Shown one piece after another: positions 1 to 14,379 of a DNA stretch of 60,911 nt. A program made the translations under genes and the position numbers. Under the pieces are notes generated by a model. It was not told where the DNA came from. It saw nothing but the letters and a program-made list of their open reading frames with translations, and did not search any database. The stretch is from Intoshia linei. Taxonomy: Eukaryota > Orthonectida > Rhopaluridae. The stretch's first letter is position 1. Every line of letters begins with the position of its first letter. The DNA lies in NCBI GenBank assembly GCA_001642005.1, contig LWCA01000069.1:1-60911 (forward strand). The letters are read 5' to 3'.

Positions 1-519
1 CAAATTGAATTTACATTTCAACCTAATTCTGCTAAAACGTTTAAAAGCAAAATTGTTTTACGTTATGATACAGGTGAAACAACAAAAATATACGTTGTGG
101 GAAAAGGGTATGAAGAAAAACTGTGCTTAGAACACGACAAAATACAAATGTCAGATACATATGTAACGAGTTCCCGCCAGACTCCAATAAAAATAATAAA
201 TAAATCGAATGCAACTGGGAAATTTATATGGTCCATATTCGAAACTAATGAAATGGAAGAAAATTACATCAATTCAAAAAAGAATGAATTGGTAAACGAT
301 TACAATTTAAACATTGATAAACTAAAAGAATCAAATGGACTAAACGATCCAATGATAAGAGATAAAATAGCAATAGCTGAGCAAAGTTTACAAATAGTGC
401 TAACATCAATATATATAATATATATTATACCTACAAACCATATTACAAAAAAAATAAAAATATTCTATGGTGTTTACACCAGAGAATATTTTTTATCCAA
501 TTCAATTTATGATATTTAG
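1..519 (+). CDS. HYDIN: HYDIN-like axonemal protein, internal fragment (5' end outside window, 3' end broken)
   Basis: The frame is open from base 1, so the gene enters from the left. The first ~32 codons read like an immunoglobulin-like ASH/MSP strand set (RYDTGETTKIYVVGKGYEEK). A stretch resembling the part of HYDIN that continues into 'INKSNATGKFIWSIFETNE' and a charged helix ending near 'DPMIRDKIAIAEQSLQ' (to about base 400) follows. HYDIN is a giant central-pair protein of motile cilia built from many such modules. Here the similarity stops near base 405. The remaining ~35 codons to the TAG are low-complexity Ile/Tyr/Lys, and no further HYDIN-like module is visible before the next gene at 2.5 kb. 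Either the gene is truncated or pseudogenised here, or an unusually long intron hides the rest. The assignment rests on remembered family pattern. Confidence 0.55.
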   Translation, partial: QIEFTFQPNSAKTFKSKIVLRYDTGETTKIYVVGKGYEEKLCLEHDKIQMSDTYVTSSRQTPIKIINKSNATGKFIWSIFETNEMEENYINSKKNELVNDYNLNIDKLKESNGLNDPMIRDKIAIAEQSLQIVLTSIYIIYIIPTNHITKKIKIFYGVYTREYFLSNSIYDI

Positions 520-2542
520 TTTAGTTATGAAGTTTATTTTTTTACGATTTTTTGATTTGCGATCAAAAAACTACGATAATGTGATTTTACGATTTTTTGA
601 TAGGGCGCCTGATTTATCATATGATCGTTTCTAGATTAGTGAACTTTTTATCACACTTTTCTATTTTACTGTTAATTCCGATATTTGTGAGGCTAAGCTA
701 ATTGTATAATATAATTGACTAATATTCATAATAATATTTTTTTTTGTAATCTGCAGATTTTATATGTGGAGGGTCTCTAGTGGTAGAACCAAAAAGTTTA
801 TGTCAACTGATTTAGATAAATGTATTTTAATTTTGCAAATAGTTTCTAATGCATCCTAGGGTGGATGCTTAAAAAAATCCAGTGAGTACCCAATATAACA
901 AATAATAAATGTTGCGAAACAATGGTGTACATTAGGCCCTAATGAATAGGGTGTCAACGGTATCTTATATATAATACTGCTCAGTAATATAATTGTATGC
1001 ATATATTCATGTAAACTTTACATTGTAAAGTGTAATTGTTAATGTTTATGTTAATTAAAATTTCATCAAAGAAACAAATTTAAAAATTAATTATCTGTTT
1101 TAACCATTTTTAATTTTCTTATTTTTTAAATAATCTTGTTATGAATAATTGATAATCTAATCAGGGTTGAACCTACCGTGCTAAGATTATTCGAGGGGCT
1201 TTGACGAAATTTTATGTATAAGGTAACCTCATTTTTTTAAATTGAGTATTCAAAAAATATTAAATATAAATAAATGTTAAATTAAAAAACCCGAAAGAAT
1301 CAATTTAAGAGATTTTTACCTATTTCTCTTGATTGGGAAGATATAGACCAGGGTGCACAAACTCGGCGGTGTGCAATATATCATTTTACTTCAAATTGAA
1401 AAGTTTCAATCTTATTTTATTTAGGGGCAATTTAAAATATTTTAATCAAAAAGTTACATTTTTGACTTTGCTAGTTTCTTAAATAAATTAAAACTTGCTG
1501 ATATTAAAATGTAATTAAAACTGCATTATTAGACCTAACCTTGAGGTTCACAATAAAGATTTAAAGTTGGTAGTAAGAATTCTGATGAGTACTGAGCAGT
1601 GGTTCGCAATAATCGACCCCTTTGGGCTTATTCAACATACGATACAAATTGAAATTATTATTTATGTCTGTAGTTAAAGCATGTTAAAATGTTGGAATTG
1701 TGAAGACGCGAAATATTTCAAATCTTTATAACTTTATTAAAACTATAAATAATGGACATATTTTTAAAATGACTTTTAAATTTAAATTTTGTAGTTGCTC
1801 TGTTCTGCAATGAAATATAAATTTTACGTCTAATTGAAATAGTTAATAATCAGATTTTATGCATGGGCAAATTAAAATATTTGCTAGTTATTATTATTTG
1901 ATATTTAAAAGGATAATTGAAGTTTTTGACCTTGAAGGACTAAATAAATACACAGACATATATTTTTAATTAACAAAAAAATAAATTAAATTACTTTATA
2001 TAAGTAAGCATTTGAAATATCATTTCAAAAGGTGTAGATTTTTTGAAGTTTGTTAAAAAATACGTCAAGTGTGCATTTTTAGCACGAAAAGACCATTTGC
2101 CACCTCTGATATAGTGCATGACTTTTGAACGGTGGGTGGATCGCCCCTTGGGGAGCGATTTTCTAATCTGGTGTAAAATTTTTATTTTATTTCACAAAAT
2201 ACATAATTTAATTAAAATTATTTTTCGTCATTTGATTAAAATGTATAAGTCCTTTCCTTAAATTTCATAGCTAAAATAACATACAAAAGTATCACAATTT
2301 TTTAAGATAATTATTGATTCTATGGATCGATTCTTTAAAAAATTGAGTAAAAGTAACAACTTGATACTAAAAGGTAATTGAAAATACTTAGTATAGTAAA
2401 TTTTATCAATCTAAAAATATGTGATTTTTATTTTGAATTATAGTCTTAGGGTGGCGATTCTAAAAAAAGGTTGAGAATGCCTGATATAGTGTATATGTGT
2501 TGTGTTTTAATAATCAGGATTCCTATATAATATTTTGTATAG
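520..2542. other. Non-coding, repeat-derived stretch
   Basis: No convincing gene. Around 1160-1262 is a partial copy of the dispersed repeat that carries 'gaacctac' near its end (better copies at 24.9 and 25.4 kb). Around 1345-1380, 1595-1625 and 2100-2160 are worn pieces with the wording of hAT-type MITE tips (for example 'gagcagtggttcgcaataat'). The strip just before 2543 must hold the splice acceptor, and perhaps an unlocated 5' exon, of the OTU gene. Confidence 0.4.
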
Positions 2543-3750
2543 TGAAATTAAACGAACACGCTGACGACGACAGAATACCTTATATGCTTCCCGTTTTGAA
2601 TAAAGACGATGGAAATTGTTTACTACACGCCATATCTATTTGTAAGAAATTTATATTTTGCGATAATTGTATCTATTGTTAGCTCTTTGGGGTGTAAACG
2701 ATGTACAGTTAACTCTCAGGAAGAGCCTTTACCAATATATGAAAAACATTGCGCCTTCACTTTACAGAAGATGGAAATTCGACGAGTTACACAATTATAG
2801 ATCAGTAACTTTGTTTTTTGGATTGTATTTGTAATTATATTTAGATTGATTTTATTTTATCTGAATCAGAATGGAAACTAGAGTGGGATAACGTGGTGAA
2901 TTTATCAAAATGTGAACCGAAAAGTAAGGAATCCTACCCAGTTTACTATAGTTTGGAACCAATACATGTTTTTATATTGTCCAATATGTTGAAACGATGC
3001 ATTATTGTTTATTCACAGGAAATGGTAAAAGATGCTAGTGGAAACGATATTTCCAAAAATTCATTTCGTGGTATATACTCTCCATACCTTCACCCAAATA
3101 CTGAATGTTATAGAAACCCTATATATTTGTTTTACCACAATAGTCATTTCGAACCTATAATTGCTCTCTACAAGAATGTATCAATTAAAGAAACGTACAC
3201 ACCCATCAAAACAATCAAGGAATCTGATTTAAAGTTTTCAGTTGACCCTGGATGCGATGCCATATGGGACATTACAACCTCTTTCCGATATGTTTCCCAA
3301 CAAGACCATGTAAATGTATCTGATTATTTAACCGTGAAACTTGTAAATATTAAAAATAATAAGCTTATCGTTGAGGATAATGAAAACCATGAAAAAGACA
3401 CTCCAAATATATATAGCGTGGAGGGTTTAGCATCTCAATCCACTGAAAGTATGTATTATTTTAAAGCACAACGTATTTTAGAAAAGATTAAACGAATATA
3501 CAATAATGTAAATAAATTACACATATTTAAAGGAGAATCATCTAAATTGAACGACATGTCGGAGTACTCTTTAAGTGACGACATTGATTTTATCCATAAC
3601 CCAATTCTCTTTACCAAATTTGATAATTTATGTGAAAACGATATGAATTTACAATGTTTTGTAGTCAAATGCATTGTAAACTACGATCGACTGAGTTTTG
3701 ATAATCTCAACAGGATCAATTGTTTTTATAAAAAAATTAAATATTTATAA
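2543..3750 (+). CDS. OTUD7: OTU-family cysteine deubiquitinase, OTUD7/Cezanne (A20-like) type
   Basis: Three exons are visible: 2543-2641, 2683-2804 and 2845-3750, with introns of 41 and 40 nt. The spliced frame has the catalytic loop 'DDGNCLLHAIS' (Asp and Cys), then 'LWGVNDVQLTLRKSLYQYM', the helix 'EWDNVVNLSKCEP', then 'SLEPIHVFILSNMLKRCIIV' and the catalytic His in 'NSHFEPII'. A following 'FSVDPGCDAIWD' resembles the block after the OTU core in Cezanne. This order is typical of the A20/Cezanne/TRABID branch, which removes ubiquitin chains (K11-linked in Cezanne). The ~170 residues after the core are lysine- and asparagine-rich and have no zinc finger I can see. The 5' end is not located: no ATG lies in frame near 2543, and an N-terminal UBA-type exon may lie upstream or be lost. 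The stop lies 125 bp before the next gene on the same strand. Confidence 0.72.
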
Positions 3751-3875
3751 TATTCATTGGTTTACGCATCCGTTTGTCAATATCTATGTTTTTATTTCAT
3801 ATTGTATTAGTGACGGAAATAATTAAATTAATTTGCTCTCATTCTTTAATTCACATGGATTTTCATTTTTACAAT

Positions 3876-6800
3876 ATGTATGGGATTATCTTAGACGGAA
3901 TTCGCAACTTTATAATGTCATCTTTTGGTGAGAATGTTTGGACAGAAATAATAAGTGATATTGGCATTGCCTTCGATAACTTTGAACACGATAGGAAATA
4001 CTGTGAATCTTTACTTATAAATATAATTAATGCGATGACAAAAATTACAAAATTAGATCGGGTTCGAAATTTAAATTCTTTAAAACAGCATTATAGGATA
4101 TCTTAATGGAAAAATGTGGAAAAAACTTTCACTGTAATTTTATTACCTTAAAATGTATTATTAAAAGGTTTCTTGGTAAATAATGGATTCAAAGATACTA
4201 TTGAAGGTATACTTATAAAATGTTTTAACAAATAATTCAGTAATTGGACGCGATTTAAGTGGATTTATCATGTGTTTGGATGATGTTCATAATTTCATGA
4301 CGTAATTTTTCGATATAGAAATATAACTTTGTAGTCCATATTTTCCCAACATGCAGAATCCAACTTTTATTGTGCGTAATCAAAACCAAAACGGAATTAC
4401 AATAATATACACAAGTCACAGACAGGGGTTTGCAAATTATGTGATTGGTATATTAAAATCTGTAAGATTTTTCAATTTATAATTTGAATTGATTTAGATT
4501 GCAAATAAAATGTTCAATGTTTATCCGACATTCACTATTATTTCTTCAGTTATTAATAGTGACAATTATAAATATGTTATTGAATTAAAGTACCTACGTC
4601 GTATATATTTCTATTTTCATTTAGATATAATAATGAAAATTACATTACAAACTTGGTTAATTTTGATTACCATTGTAATTTAAAGTATTATTATAATTTT
4701 TGTCTCAATTATAGTGAAACATTTCTGTGATATGAAAATAAGTGTCAATAGTATTGAATCCATGCTTCCGTTTTCATTGTTTCTTGATTGTAATATGAAG
4801 ATTGTTGGATTAGGCAATAGTCTCAGAAAGGCGTGCGTTTTTTATTATAATTCACAATAAAACTTAGAGCGCCACACTTATTTGGTTCTCTTTTTGATCA
4901 GACGTTTCATATCATAAAACCAAATATAACTTGCACGTTTCATCAAGTTCATATTTTATTTTACATTTCAACGTTATCTAGATTTTCCTAAATATTTCAG
5001 CGTCATTTTTAATTCACCTTTTAAATATTAGTACGAGGTCCGTCATAAACAGTATTTTAGAAATGAATAAGTTTTTAATTTAATTAGGTACCTTTTCAAC
5101 AGAAAGTAGTGATTTAGAATTTGAAGGAATGATGCAATATTTACCTGAATCTGAACAATTAATGTTTACTGGAATTCCAGTGTATTATATTATATTATTT
5201 CTTATTAAAAATAGTTGCAAAACAGCACACCAACTTATCGAATCTAAATTATTCCTCGCCGATTTAGGAAAATGCGATTTGACAAGAAACATTATTTTTT
5301 CAGTTATGAACCATGAAGCGGAATCAATTTATTCTTTACATATGGCATCCGAATTTATTTAGTTGTTTTATCATTTTAACTAGGATAAAGAAACGAAGGT
5401 TGGGAATATAGTGAATAATTTAAAGGTATTAAGCTTAAATATAGACCCTTTATTGAAGTAAAAGATTTCTCCGTCTTTACCGGGAAGTGATACAGTTGAA
5501 CCAATGGTTTGTTATTATTAGATTATTAATCCGTATATTTCAATTATATTAACGACTATGAAGGTTTTTTTTCATTAATGTAAATATTTCTTAAATATTG
5601 TGTAAATTGTAAATCAATTTTCTGAAAATGACCGCACCAAAAAATTAATTGAGGGCAATATTTTGATTCATATTTTTTAGAGTAAATATTGAAAGAAATT
5701 TTTATATTACCAAATTTGATGATGTTTATTCTCCAGTAGATATGCCAAGTCTATTTCCTTTTTTGATAAAAGTTTGACTAAGACGACTTATAACGGTGGT
5801 TTCTGATTGAGGTTTCTGGACCCCTTGGGTCCAAAACTATATGCCTGGGGTCCTTGAGATTCAAATATTACATAAAAAAAATTTATTCAACTTTTGTTTA
5901 TTTTCATAGGAGAATTTTTAATATTTATTACAGTTGTCAGATATTGGTAATTTATCCTAAAGCCTAGACGACAGCTACATTATTATTTAAAAAATCCCAC
6001 TTTTTTCCCACCATTAAATTTAAACTAATAAAATTTAATAAATAATATCATTTCATACCTCAGGAAAAATTCGACTTTTACCGATATTTTTTTGAAAAAC
6101 ACGATTTTACCAAAAATTTATTGAAAAAAAACCTTTCATAAATGTTTTATATGGTATGTTTCCTTAGGGGTCCAAAAAATAAATACTTTTTAAATGGGGT
6201 GCGTAGTAGTACTGACTCCGTACGCTATTTGAATTTGGAACCACTGACTTAGAATAATAGATGCTTGGTCTATTACAAAAGTCTACAACTTTTTGCATAT
6301 TGTGGGACACTTTTTATATCAAAAAATTATATGGGTCCCGTTTTTGAAAATTTACACATAATAGATTTCAATTTTAACTGAAAAGAAACGTTTCTAGTAT
6401 ATTCAACAAAATAAAATCCGGGACGATCTAAAAATTCAGTATTAAAATGTTATAATGAGCCAATTATAGTAGAAAATGTTTAAAGCGGTGTTTTTAAATG
6501 GAAAAATTTAAAAATAAATAATTTACATATTTACTCAAATGGCCACCAAAATTATCCAGTGACTTTTGGCCCGCGGGCCACTGGTTGCCGACCCCTGGTC
6601 TATTATAATAGAATTTGCTAATTAGCAAAATAATCTGTTATTGTTTAGAAATTCAAATATGCTACAATACTTTTCACGGATATAATTAATTTTGCTTGTA
6701 TATGCAGTGATTTGGAGGTACATTTTAATTAAATATCCTATAACTCATTAAAGCTAAAAAATTATTTTCCAATGTAGGCAATAGAGGTAGTAAATTTGTT

Positions 6801-8148
6801 GACAAATCTACTCACTGTTTTTGATAGTGTATGCCTCAAAAATAATGTTTGTAAGGTAAATTAATTTATATTAACATAATATATTATTAATTGTAATATT
6901 ATTTATGGAGGTAATATGTTATATGATAGACTAGTCCAAGTAAATTGTGGTGGGGTTAACATTTACGATACTAATATAAATTTGGTCGGTTGCATTTGAT
7001 TTTTTCCGATTTTTATTATAAAAACTTTTTTAACTCATTTTCAGCTACATCTAAAACTAATGACGGTCAATTTTACATTTTTTGTTGAGAAATCATTTTT
7101 TATATTATTATTTATAACATCCTACTTTTGCTTATTGTTTGAGAAATTTTAAATACATTTTTACCAACGGAAATTAAATTTGCGTTATTTATTTTTTCCT
7201 CACATATAAATTTTTACCCCCTTAGCATTATGACGAATATAGTATTATAATTATACAATTATATACAATAAAATAATAACGAATACCTAATTCAGTTTAA
7301 TTAAGTTATAATTTGAAATTAAACGAGATTTTGGGACACTTTTTTCTATCACACAAATGATGATAAAACCTCATTTTAAATTTTACTTTTTTAGGGTTGT
7401 TAAATATTTGTTCTTGATCATACACTAGATATGATATAAGAAAATGTCTTAAATCATGAACCAGGAGTGTTTAAATTAATTACAATGGGGGTGTCTAAGA
7501 CTTATGTCGCGCACTGTACATGTATAATTATAATTAGGTAGATATAATAGGCGACGCTTATGTTGGAGTTGGTGGAATCCCGATAGAATCTAAATGTCAT
7601 GCTTTCGATACTGTTAATTGTGCTTTTGATATGATTGATTCTTTAAAAAACATTATATTTGATAATGACAAATTTAAATTAAAAATTAGACTAGGTAGAA
7701 TTATATTATTCATAAACATTCATAAAAGGTATCCATACTGGCCCAATTATGGCGGCAATAGTAAAAACTAAAATTACTAAATTATATTTATTTGGAGATA
7801 CTTACGATATAGCTAATAAAATTGAAACTTTAGCAAGGGTAAAACAATTCATATAAAGATAATTATATATTTAGCCAATGAGTGTTTACATAACTGAAAA
7901 TACTTTGAAGGAAATAGAAAAGTTCAATCCTGTTACAGAAAAAGAAGACCCATTTAAATACAAAGTAATTTTTAGACTTTAACTGTGACGTTTAAATTTA
8001 AATAAACTTAATTCTAAGCTTAATCTAGTCAAGCGGTCATCGTGGTACACCTTTATTTGTAAAAAATATGTATAAAGATAGTTTATTTTTTAACTTTTTT
8101 TGTGATTTTTCAGAAAAACTAATTTACATACATAATGTAAAACGATGA
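3876..8148 (+). CDS. Soluble guanylyl cyclase subunit with H-NOX heme domain (atypical alpha/beta mixture)
   Basis: Starts at 'MYGIILDGIRNF', the usual H-NOX start. Exons I could phase: 3876-4061, 4097-4133, 4168-4206, 4241-4301, 4335-4461, 4498-4589, 4625-4674, 4715-4832, 4868-4946, 4982-5030, 5088-5181, 5215 to about 5302, then 6649-6717, 6778-6855, 7538-7694, 7729-7838, 7875-7964 and 8029-8148. The H-NOX domain keeps the proximal heme His ('CLDDVHNFM', 4277-4301) and the YxSxR motif ('IIYTSHRQG'). A H-NOX-associated PAS-like region follows ('MLPFSLFLDCNMKIVG'; 'MMQYLPESEQLMF'). The class III cyclase core has both metal Asps ('ATILFTDIINF', 'VDIIGDAYVGVGG') and ends with 'SGHRGTPLFVK'. The usual transition-state Asn/Arg positions read Asp/Lys ('DTYDIANKIET') and the base-selecting Cys reads Tyr. 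The coiled-coil linker between 5302 and 6649 is unresolved. A stop at 7980-7982 would apply if the last intron is not spliced. Confidence 0.78.
5303..6648. repeat. Long cyclase intron region filled with hAT-type elements
   Basis: The protein similarity breaks at ~5302 and resumes at 6649. In between, 5384-5500 may hold a linker exon ('KETKVGNIVNNLK' and 'SPSLPGSDTVEP' are open but unproven). The stretch 5805-6250 shares wording with the element at 17.1-17.3 kb in the opposite orientation (wording such as 'ggaccccttgggtccaaaac' and a tip reading 'ggaaccactgac'). The stretch 5930-6150 holds the '...ccaacccttaagggaaaaa...' type sequence also seen at 29.1 and 49.3 kb. The clean MITE 6276-6597 ends the block. 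Confidence 0.5.
6276..6597 (+). mobile_element. hAT-type MITE (CAGGGGTCGGCAAC family) with 8-bp target duplication
   Basis: A 322-bp non-coding element. The right end reads 'ggttgccgacccctg', the reverse complement of the classic hAT tip CAGGGGTCGGCAAC. The left end 'caaaagtctacaac' matches it at 9 of 14 positions. It is flanked by an exact 8-bp duplication GTCTATTA (6268-6275 and 6598-6605), the size hAT transposases make. It lies inside the cyclase intron. Related copies are at 38794-38963 and 40907-40997, sharing the internal wording 'aatttacatatttact'. Confidence 0.8.
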
Positions 8149-9105
8149 CGAATGGCTATTTAACATGATACCAGTAAAAAATGATAAATCAAACAAATAC
8201 TTTGCCATAAACCAAAGCATTGGTTAAGCAGTGTTTTTCAGCGGGAATTTGAAATTTTTATGAATGGATTTTTTTATTTATTAGATTGGCTATGATATTG
8301 TAATATTGACAGTAGTAATGTTACGGAAATATTTTTATATTCTGGCGTACAATTTAAAATTCTTATGTATACGTAATACGTATGCCCTACTGAATGTAAT
8401 TTAATTTAAAAATTATTTTTAGACCACTCAACTGAAAACATATTATTTAAAACAAAAGTTAACAATTTGTTTCAATCAAATTTAAATACATGTATTTGGT
8501 GTTGTATATTTAAATTAAATATTGTTGTTAAAAATTAAAATAAATGTATAATTGTAAAAAATCGTCAAAATAATATGAACATCAGAAAAAATAAAAATAC
8601 TTTTTCTTCTATCATACATTTCGAATAAAGGAGTGGTTCCCAAACTGATTTCACCATGGACCGGTCATTTCACATTAAATTAAATGTATAGTGAATTATT
8701 CACTTAATTTTATTTTGTTAACATTTGTGTAAAGCAGTGATTCCCAACCTTCTTTACCACAGCGCCCTGCAGTCATAAAAATATTCCACCGCCCCTTAAA
8801 ATTTTTTTTGTAATGCACTGAATTTTTTTCGGTGATGTGGAGATGTAACCCAAAACTTTTTTGAGTGTAATATATCTTTCAGTCAGATGTGATTATTGAA
8901 ATAGAAATGAATTCATATCCTAATTTGTGTCATATAATATATTTCATTTAATCTGGATCAAATTTGACTGTAGTCGCCTCTGTAAATTAACATCTATTTT
9001 GAGTATTCAAGTAAATTTGACAAAATAAAAATGAAGTTAGACGGAAAACAAAGCAACGATACCAATTGTTACAATTTGAAACTATATTTTCGCTATTTTG
9101 TTAAA
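8149..9105. other. Intergenic, with hAT-like MITE pieces
   Basis: No gene seen. Two adjacent tips begin at 8632 ('gagtggttcccaaactgatt') and 8732 ('agcagtgattcccaaccttc'). Both are worn hAT-MITE wording followed by 'ggaccggtca' and 'cgccctgcagtcat'. An in-frame upstream ATG for SSR2 at 9031 would add 25 residues before the signal peptide. I prefer the ATG at 9106. Confidence 0.4.
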
Positions 9106-9883
9106 ATGTTGAAATTATTGACATTTGCTCTTATTTGTTACGTAGACCTGATTTCATGTGATTACTACGATAAGAGTGGAAATTTTGACAATTTAAAATA
9201 TATTGAAAAAACAAGAAAAAGACATGCCAATGAAAATACTGGATGTGCCCTCTTCTCTAAACAAATTTTGAACAATTATATTGTACAGAATAGAAATTTG
9301 TATATCAAATATACCATTTACAATGCTGAAGAAAGGTACTGTCAAATGAAAAAACTTATTTTTTAGACCCATGTATTCAATATATGCGATAGACAAATCA
9401 TTTGATTCTGACGACTTTGAACTGATTGGGGGTAGTTTATCTGCCAAAATAGATATAATAATGCCGTATAACTTTATTATTATCAAGCTAACATTTATAC
9501 CTTTATAGATTTTCCAATGCTACATTTATGGCAATAATTCAACCAAAAATGTATGGTTACCATACATTTAAATCTGCCGATATGGAATATTCTCTGAATC
9601 AAGATGGATCAAACCCTAATGTTTTTACTGTGTTATTATTTTTCATCTATTTTAGAAAATGTTTTCTTCACCACCTGGCACAGGACTAATCATCTATGAA
9701 AAAACTTATTCAACCAATTTTGAACATGAAACTGTAATTTTTTTAGCAATAAGTATGTTTTATATACAATTTTAGAGTGTCTGGTTCTTTTATGGTCTGG
9801 TTTCTGTCCTATTTACCCTCGTACCATTCCTTGTTTGGCGTTCAAGTGTCTCAAGTCGACAAATGAAATTAAAATGTAATTAG
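9106..9883 (+). CDS. SSR2: Translocon-associated protein subunit beta (TRAP-beta)
   Basis: Five exons (9106-9335, 9367-9465, 9509-9620, 9656-9733, 9776-9883; introns 31, 43, 35 and 42 nt) give a 208-residue protein. It has a signal peptide ('MLKLLTFALICYVDLISC'), a luminal domain, and one C-terminal membrane helix ('SVWFFYGLVSVLFTLVPFLV') with a short basic tail. The luminal part follows the SSR2 pattern: 'KQILNNYIVQNRNLYIKYTI', 'SDDFELIGGSLSAKIDIIMP', the N-glycosylation site in 'FSNATF', and 'YGYHTFKSADMEYSLNQDG'. TRAP sits beside the Sec61 channel in the ER membrane and helps insertion of some signal sequences. The summed exons are in frame, and the length is close to the family's ~185. 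I chose the start at 9106 because it puts the signal peptide at the N terminus. Confidence 0.8.
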
Positions 9884-10398
9884 TTATTAATATTAAACAT
9901 TAACAAAAAAATATTGTTATAATTTATAGAATTTAAAAACTGTTTATTGAGAAATTTGCGAGTCTCATTTTTCCATCGACGTTTAAAATTGTTTCATTAT
10001 AATGACATAAATAATTGTTTTAGGCTAAAACCTTGTACCTAAAATTTAAGTACCATTTCTAAGACTAAATATGAAAATTTTACTAACCATTTCAGTAAAA
10101 TTAATAAAAATGACATTTTTCAAAATTTATAAATTCAAATTTTCCGAGCTACTATTTATACGAAAATATGTTCAAAGAATATAAATTAACCAGTGAATTT
10201 GGATTTGTTGATTCTAACATGTTTCATCATTTTGTAGCATACAACAACGCGTTTCATAATAAAGAAATTTGCTTTTAGTCGTATCATCTGTAGTAACAGA
10301 ATCAACAAACCTTTATTATAATTATGACTTAACCGTGAATAGCAAATTATTAGCTGATATATTAAATAATTCACCTTACATTAATTGATTAAATTGAC
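9884..10398. other. Intergenic, DHX8 upstream region
   Basis: AT-rich. A short open stretch at 10171-10281 ('MFKEYKLTSEFGFVDSNMF...') has no partner I recognise and no coherent splicing to the open stretch at 10288-10388. No repeat tip is visible. The region presumably includes the DHX8 promoter, but no motif stands out. Confidence 0.3.
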
Positions 10399-14341
<3,943 letters not shown>

Positions 14342-14379
14342 TTTTATTAAAAACCTACATGTATGTATAAATATTTCAC

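Noticed and set aside
9467-9508. Frameshift in SSR2 after 'DIIMPYN'
   Set aside because: A 43-nt GT-AG intron from 9466 removes the shift and restores the family pattern.
10171-10388. Small gene upstream of DHX8
   Set aside because: Two open pieces cannot be joined in phase with GT/AG, and nothing resembles a known protein.
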